Of a DNA stretch of 9,662 nt, positions 5,869-9,662 are shown in pieces (the first letter of the stretch is position 1; each line of letters starts with the position of its first letter). The position numbers and the translations under genes were made by a program. The stretch is from assembly GCA_903909415.1 (NCBI GenBank), contig CAIVVS010000332.1, forward strand, positions 1 to 9,662, given 5' to 3'. Source of the DNA: an uncultured Pseudomonadota bacterium (GTDB lineage: Bacteria; Pseudomonadota; Gammaproteobacteria; Burkholderiales; SG8-39). The notes beneath the pieces were generated by a model. It searched no databases, had not been told where the DNA came from, and saw only the letters and a program-made list of their open reading frames with translations.

Positions 5869-8667
5869 CTAGAGGCGCGCAAGCTGCTGGCGCAGCTTTT
5901 CCAGCGTTGATCCGAACGCCGCGACGCGCTCTCGTTCCTGCGCGACGACGGCCGCCGGCGCGCGCTCGACGAAGGAGGCGTTTCCGAGCTTGGCATTGGC
6001 TTTCGCGGCCTCGCCCTCGAGACGGGCGATCTCCTTGCCCAGGCGCTCCCGCTCCGCCGCGGCATCGATTTCGATCCTGAGCATCAGGCGTGATTCCGCA
6101 GCCACCTGCACCGGAGCGTCGATGTCGGGGAGCGTATCCACCACCAACGCCTCGGACAGCCGCGCGAGCGGCACCATGTAGGGGAAGGCCGAGAGAAGCA
6201 TCTGGGTGTCGCCCGAGGCCAGCAGCGGCACGCGCTGGGACGCCGCCACCCCCATTTCGGAGCGCAGCGCGCGCACCGCTTCCACCATCGCCTTCAAGCG
6301 CGACATCCAGGCCTCGGCATGCGGGTCAATGCGCTCGGGCTGGCTGCGGGGGTAAGCCTGCAGCATCACGCTCGCCGCGCCGTCATCCGCGTCGCGCTTG
6401 CCAGCAGGAACCGAGACGCTCTGCCAGAGCTCTTCCGTCACGTAGGGCATCACCGGATGGGCCAAGCGCAGGATGGCCTCCAGTACCCGTACCAGAGTGC
6501 GCCGCGTGGCGCGTTGCTCGGATTCGTCTCCGGACTGCAGCTGCACCTTGGCCAGTTCGAGGTACCAGTCGCAGTACTCGTCCCAGGCAAAGCGGTAGAT
6601 CGCTCCGGCGACATTGTCCAGGCGGTACTCCGCGAATCCGCGCTCCACTTCCGCCTCGGTCCGCTGCAACGCGCTGATGATCCAGCGGTCGGCAGTGGAC
6701 AGCGACACCGGAAGAGCCTCGTCCTGGCCGCAGTCGCGCCCCTCGGTATTCATCAGGACGAAGCGGCTCGCGTTCCACAGCTTGTTGCAGAAGTTCCGGT
6801 ATCCCTCGCAGCGCTTGAAGTCGAAATTCACGTTGCGGCCCAGCGTCGCGTAAGCGGCCATGGTGAAGCGAAGTGCGTCCGCGCCGTAGGCGGGGATGCC
6901 TTCGGGAAACTCCCGCCGCGTGCGCTCGGCGATCTTGGGGGCTTCTTCGGGTTTGCGCAGCCCGGTGGTGCGCTTCTCCAGCAGCGGCTCAAGCGCGATG
7001 CCGTCTATCAGGTCCACCGGATCAATGGTGTTGCCCTCGGACTTGGACATCTTCTTGCCGTCGGCGTCGCGGACGATGCCGTGGATGTAGACGTCGCGGA
7101 ACGGGATCCGTCCGGTGAAGTGCGCAGTCATCATGACCATGCGCGCCACCCAGAAGAAAATGATCTCGTACCCCGTCACCAGCACCGAGGAGGGCAGGTA
7201 GCGCTCGAAGGCGTCCTTGTCCGCCCCGCCCGGGTCGGGCCAGCCCAGAGTCGAGTGGCAGACCAGGGCCGACGAGAACCATGTATCGAGCACGTCGGCC
7301 TCGCGGGTGATCGGCGAGCCACCGGCTTTCTCGCGCGCCTCTGCTTCGGTGCGTGCGACGATGGTCTTGCCGTCCGCCGTGTACCAGGCAGGGATCTGGT
7401 GGCCCCACCAGAGCTGGCGCGAGATGCACCAGTCCTGGATGTTGTCCAGCCACTGGCGATAGACCGTGGTCCAGTTGTCCGGAAAGAAGCGGACTTCGCC
7501 CCGGTCGACCACTTCCAGCGCCACCCGGGCGATGGACTTTCCGGGATTGAGCGTGCCTTCCGGCGCCGGCTGGCTCATCGCCACGAACCATTGGTCCGTG
7601 AGCATCGGCTCGACCACGGCGCCGGTGCGGCCGCATCGCGGCACCATCATCTTGTGTGGCTTGACCGATTCGAGCAGCCCGGCTGACTCCAGGTCCGCGA
7701 GCACGCGCTTGCGCGCTTCGTAGCGATCCAGGCCGCGGTAGCGTTCCGGGCCGTTGTCATTGATACGCGCTTCCGGGGTGAATATCGAGACCGCCTGGAG
7801 GCCGTGGCGTTGGCCGACCTGCCAGTCGTTGAAGTCATGCGCCGGCGTGATCTTTACGCAGCCGGTGCCGAACTCCCGATCCACGTAGTCGTCGGCGATG
7901 ACCGGGATCGTACGGTCGCACAGCGGCAGGCTCACCGACTGGCCGATCAGGTGCCGGTAGCGTTCGTCATCCGGGTTCACCGCGACCGCCACGTCGCCGA
8001 GCATCGTTTCCGGGCGCGTGGTCGCGACGGTGAGGTGACCCGACCCGTCGGCCAACGGATACCTGAGCTGCCAGAGGCGGCCGTCCTCTTCCTCGCTCTC
8101 GACCTCCAGGTCTGACACCGCAGTCAGCAGCACCGGATCCCAGTTGACCAGACGCTTGCCGCGGTAGATGAGTCCCTGTTCGTACAGTCGTACGAAGGTC
8201 TCTGTCACCACGCCCGACAGCTTGGGGTCCATGGTGAAGTACTCTCGCGACCAGTCGCAGGACGCGCCGACGCGGCGCATCTGGCGGGTGATGGTGGAAC
8301 CGGACTTGTCTTTCCACTGCCAGACACGCTCGGCGAACGCCTCGCGCCCGAGCTTCTCGCGGCTGGTGCCCTGTTGCTCAAGCTGGCGCTCCACCACGAT
8401 CTGCGTGGCGATCCCCGCGTGGTCGGTCCCTGGCAGCCAGAGCGTGTTGAACCCGCGCATGCGGTGGTAGCGCGTGAGCGCGTCCATGATCGTCTGGTTG
8501 AAGGCGTGCCCCATGTGCAGGGTGCCCGTCACGTTCGGGGGCGGCAGCTGGATGCAGAACGCCGGTTTGCCGGCATCGGTGCCGGCGGCGAAGTAGCCGC
8601 GCGACTCCCAGGCGGCATACCAGCGGCCTTCTATGGACGTGGGGTCGTAGCTCTTTGCGAGTTCCAT
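5869..8667 (-). CDS. valS: Valyl-tRNA synthetase
   Basis: A 932-residue class I synthetase that charges tRNA-Val and edits misactivated threonine. The catalytic HIGH-type motif is HMGH at residues 51-54 within [15 protein letters not shown], and KMSKS is at 539-543 within [17 protein letters not shown]. The editing domain is marked by [10 protein letters not shown] and [23 protein letters not shown] returns to the catalytic fold, [13 protein letters not shown] marks the anticodon-binding helical domain, and the last 65 or so residues form the charged coiled-coil arm ([18 protein letters not shown] onward) typical of bacterial ValRS. Length is normal. The ATG at 8667 giving MELAKSYDP was preferred over an in-frame TTG at 8703 because family members begin this way; its ribosome site is weak. 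It lies downstream of holC and the 114-aa protein. Confidence 0.97.
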   Translation of the reverse strand: MELAKSYDPTSIEGRWYAAWESRGYFAAGTDAGKPAFCIQLPPPNVTGTLHMGHAFNQTIMDALTRYHRMRGFNTLWLPGTDHAGIATQIVVERQLEQQGTSREKLGREAFAERVWQWKDKSGSTITRQMRRVGASCDWSREYFTMDPKLSGVVTETFVRLYEQGLIYRGKRLVNWDPVLLTAVSDLEVESEEEDGRLWQLRYPLADGSGHLTVATTRPETMLGDVAVAVNPDDERYRHLIGQSVSLPLCDRTIPVIADDYVDREFGTGCVKITPAHDFNDWQVGQRHGLQAVSIFTPEARINDNGPERYRGLDRYEARKRVLADLESAGLLESVKPHKMMVPRCGRTGAVVEPMLTDQWFVAMSQPAPEGTLNPGKSIARVALEVVDRGEVRFFPDNWTTVYRQWLDNIQDWCISRQLWWGHQIPAWYTADGKTIVARTEAEAREKAGGSPITREADVLDTWFSSALVCHSTLGWPDPGGADKDAFERYLPSSVLVTGYEIIFFWVARMVMMTAHFTGRIPFRDVYIHGIVRDADGKKMSKSEGNTIDPVDLIDGIALEPLLEKRTTGLRKPEEAPKIAERTRREFPEGIPAYGADALRFTMAAYATLGRNVNFDFKRCEGYRNFCNKLWNASRFVLMNTEGRDCGQDEALPVSLSTADRWIISALQRTEAEVERGFAEYRLDNVAGAIYRFAWDEYCDWYLELAKVQLQSGDESEQRATRRTLVRVLEAILRLAHPVMPYVTEELWQSVSVPAGKRDADDGAASVMLQAYPRSQPERIDPHAEAWMSRLKAMVEAVRALRSEMGVAASQRVPLLASGDTQMLLSAFPYMVPLARLSEALVVDTLPDIDAPVQVAAESRLMLRIEIDAAAERERLGKEIARLEGEAAKANAKLGNASFVERAPAAVVAQERERVAAFGSTLEKLRQQLARL

Positions 8668-8721
8668 CGGGCGCGGATTCCGGACGTTGCTGGCGCGCAG
8701 CAAGTGGTCCGTTGGGGAAAA

Positions 8722-8757
8722 CCGTAAATTATACGGGCAAGCAGGGCGCCGTCCCGA
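8722..8757 (-). promoter_or_regulatory. Candidate valS promoter with palindromic -10 region
   Basis: Reading the minus strand, a perfect TATAAT lies at 8728-8733, about 60 bp before the valS ATG. A poor -35 (TCGGGA, 8752-8757, 3 of 6) sits 18 bp upstream. The -10 is embedded in an inverted repeat, CCGTA-5 nt-TACGG (8722-8736). It lies in the 112-bp gap after the 114-aa gene, the largest gap in the minus-strand block, so internal initiation is plausible. Confidence 0.45.
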
Positions 8758-8779
8758 TGCCGGCCTCCTTGAAGGGCGA

Positions 8780-9124
8780 TTACCGCCCGGCGGGAGGAAC
8801 CCGGGTGCTGTCCAAGGCCTGCCGTACGGCCCGGGTCACGGCATCCTGGACGAGCATGTCGATATCCGCCTTGACTTGGCTGGTGAGGGCGGATAGCGCG
8901 CGCCGGAGATGATCCTCCAGCCTGACGCGCAGCGGCTCGTCGAGAAAGCTGGCCAGATAAGGTTCTATCGACGCGAGGATGCGCTGCCTCAGTTGCTCCT
9001 CCAATTCCTTGCGGTCCTGCAGGCTCAGTTCACCCCCGGCCATGGCGGCGGCCGGACTGCCCAGTTCGACGACCTCGGTCAGAACCGGGACATCGGTCGT
9101 GCTCGTACGCCTGATGTCGCTCAT
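8780..9124 (-). CDS. Small helical protein, DUF2486-like, between holC and valS
   Basis: A 114-residue protein of unknown function. The N-terminus reads [20 protein letters not shown], which resembles the short PVLTEVV motif near the start of DUF2486 proteins found at the same place between holC and valS in Burkholderia and relatives; this is recalled, not searched. A low-complexity Ala/Gly linker (about 22-31) leads into one long charged helical region (33-108) rich in Glu, Arg and Leu, with heptad-like spacing suggesting a helical bundle or coiled coil. There is no signal peptide or membrane segment. The ATG at 9124 was chosen over an upstream start at 9271 because it has AAAGGA at good distance (about 5 nt) and avoids overlap with holC. 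It lies 34 bp after holC and is presumably cotranscribed with it. Confidence 0.75.
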   Translation of the reverse strand: MSDIRRTSTTDVPVLTEVVELGSPAAAMAGGELSLQDRKELEEQLRQRILASIEPYLASFLDEPLRVRLEDHLRRALSALTSQVKADIDMLVQDAVTRAVRQALDSTRVPPAGR

Positions 9125-9158
9125 GGAATCCTTTGGTCCGTCGATACGGCTGCCCGGT

Positions 9159-9581
9159 TCATTGCGCGGCCAACTGGTGATGCTGGATCTCGTAGCCCCG
9201 GTCGCGGTAGAAGCGGAACCTTTCGCGTGCAGCAGAACGATCGGTTTCTTCCGGACCCACGAGTTCGGCAACCCGCTGGAAGCGCGCGAAATGCTCGGGG
9301 GGCGCGGCCCCCAGGTTGATCAGGACTTCGTCATGCAGCGCATGCGTTTCGTCGCGCGCGAGGGTTACCGGCGTGGTGGCCGACAGCTTGTGCGGAAGCA
9401 CGCAATGGGCGAGGAAACCGGTCGGCTGCCAGGTCCACATCAACTGGTCCAGGCGCCGCAACTGGCCATCCTCGGGCGCTAGCACCATGACCCGCATTCC
9501 CTGACGAGCCGCCTTGGCGCTGATCTGGCAGGCGACCAGCAGTTTGTTGCCGGACGTCGAGTAGAAGTCGATGCGCGTCAC
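9159..9581 (-). CDS. holC: DNA polymerase III chi subunit
   Basis: A 140-residue protein matching HolC, the chi subunit of the replicative polymerase clamp loader. Chi pairs with psi (HolD) and binds the C-terminal tail of single-strand binding protein, connecting the clamp loader to coated lagging-strand DNA. Visible family features are TRIDFYS at the start, the helix with LLVACQISAKAARQGMRVMV, LDQLMWTWQPTGFLAHC (44-60), the strand EVLINLG (85-91) followed by an acidic helix, and the C-terminal RERFRFYRDRGYEI. Length is close to the roughly 147 residues of the E. coli protein. The start is GTG at 9581, 16 bp after the pepA stop with no strong ribosome site, which suggests coupling to pepA translation. 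No holD is in view, as is usual because it lies elsewhere. Confidence 0.92.
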   Translation of the reverse strand: MTRIDFYSTSGNKLLVACQISAKAARQGMRVMVLAPEDGQLRRLDQLMWTWQPTGFLAHCVLPHKLSATTPVTLARDETHALHDEVLINLGAAPPEHFARFQRVAELVGPEETDRSAARERFRFYRDRGYEIQHHQLAAQ

Positions 9582-9597
9582 GTGGGTCCGGGCGTGC

Positions 9598-9662
9598 CTA
9601 CTTGCCGCCCGAGAGCCGCAACAGGTAGCTGAGCAGCAAGGGCACGGGCCGGCCGGTGGACC
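9598..9662 (-). CDS. pepA: Leucyl aminopeptidase PepA, C-terminal end only
   Basis: Only the last 21 codons are inside the window, reading STGRPVPLLLSYLLRLSGGK before a TAG stop. The TGRPV-x-LL pattern is the usual C-terminal helix of PepA (M17 family, dinuclear metal cytosolic aminopeptidase, also a DNA-binding factor in E. coli). The position directly before holC supports the call, because pepA-holC-valS is a familiar order in proteobacteria. The active site lies off the right edge and cannot be checked. Confidence 0.8.
   Translation of the reverse strand, partial: STGRPVPLLLSYLLRLSGGK

Noticed and set aside
6319..7686. 455-codon open frame on the plus strand inside valS
   Set aside because: It is antisense to the best-supported gene of the window. 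No family resemblance or ribosome site is seen, and its composition is typical of a shadow frame.
8668..8703. TTG start for valS at 8703
   Set aside because: The family N-terminus begins at MELAKS, and the extra 12 residues have no counterpart that I recognise.
9125..9271. N-terminal extension of the 114-aa protein to 9271
   Set aside because: It would overlap the end of holC by over 100 bp, and the added residues look like out-of-frame holC. The ATG at 9124 has a good ribosome site.

Overview
The window is a GC-rich, densely coding stretch of bacterial chromosome. It most likely comes from a betaproteobacterium (Burkholderiales, Rhodocyclales or Nitrosomonadales type). That inference rests on the block pepA - holC - small helical protein - valS, all on the minus strand, which is a betaproteobacterial arrangement as I recall it, and on protein signatures typical of that class. 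No species can be named from sequence alone. I see no mobile element, CRISPR array, tRNA or rRNA. No gap between genes exceeds about 155 bp.

The left half alternates strands. A glycosyltransferase family 61-like gene, cut by the left edge (2-1114, +), converges on moaC (1150-1662, -; molybdenum cofactor synthesis). moaC diverges from a secreted M48 metalloprotease with C-terminal repeats, of the BepA/YfgC type (1734-3212, +; outer-membrane protein quality control). That gene converges on a two-domain ChrB-type chromate-response protein (3224-4195, -). chrB diverges from tusA (4351-4578, +; sulfur relay). A 155-bp region between chrB and tusA carries two oppositely oriented promoter-like element pairs that physically overlap.

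The right half is one minus-strand block read from right to left: the 3' end of pepA (9598-9662), holC (DNA polymerase III chi), a 114-aa DUF2486-like protein, valS (valyl-tRNA synthetase) and an EntS-like major facilitator exporter. The exporter starts 15 bp after the valS stop, and its only Shine-Dalgarno-like sequence overlaps that stop codon. A good -10 element inside a small inverted repeat lies just upstream of valS, so valS and the exporter may also have their own promoter.

Most of the window is housekeeping. The points worth a second look are the ChrB protein with no ChrA transporter in view, its overlapping divergent promoters with tusA, the exporter attached to valS, the GT61-like enzyme that appears to lack two conserved histidines, and the palindrome around the valS -10. 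I did not find convincing evidence of a wholly new system.
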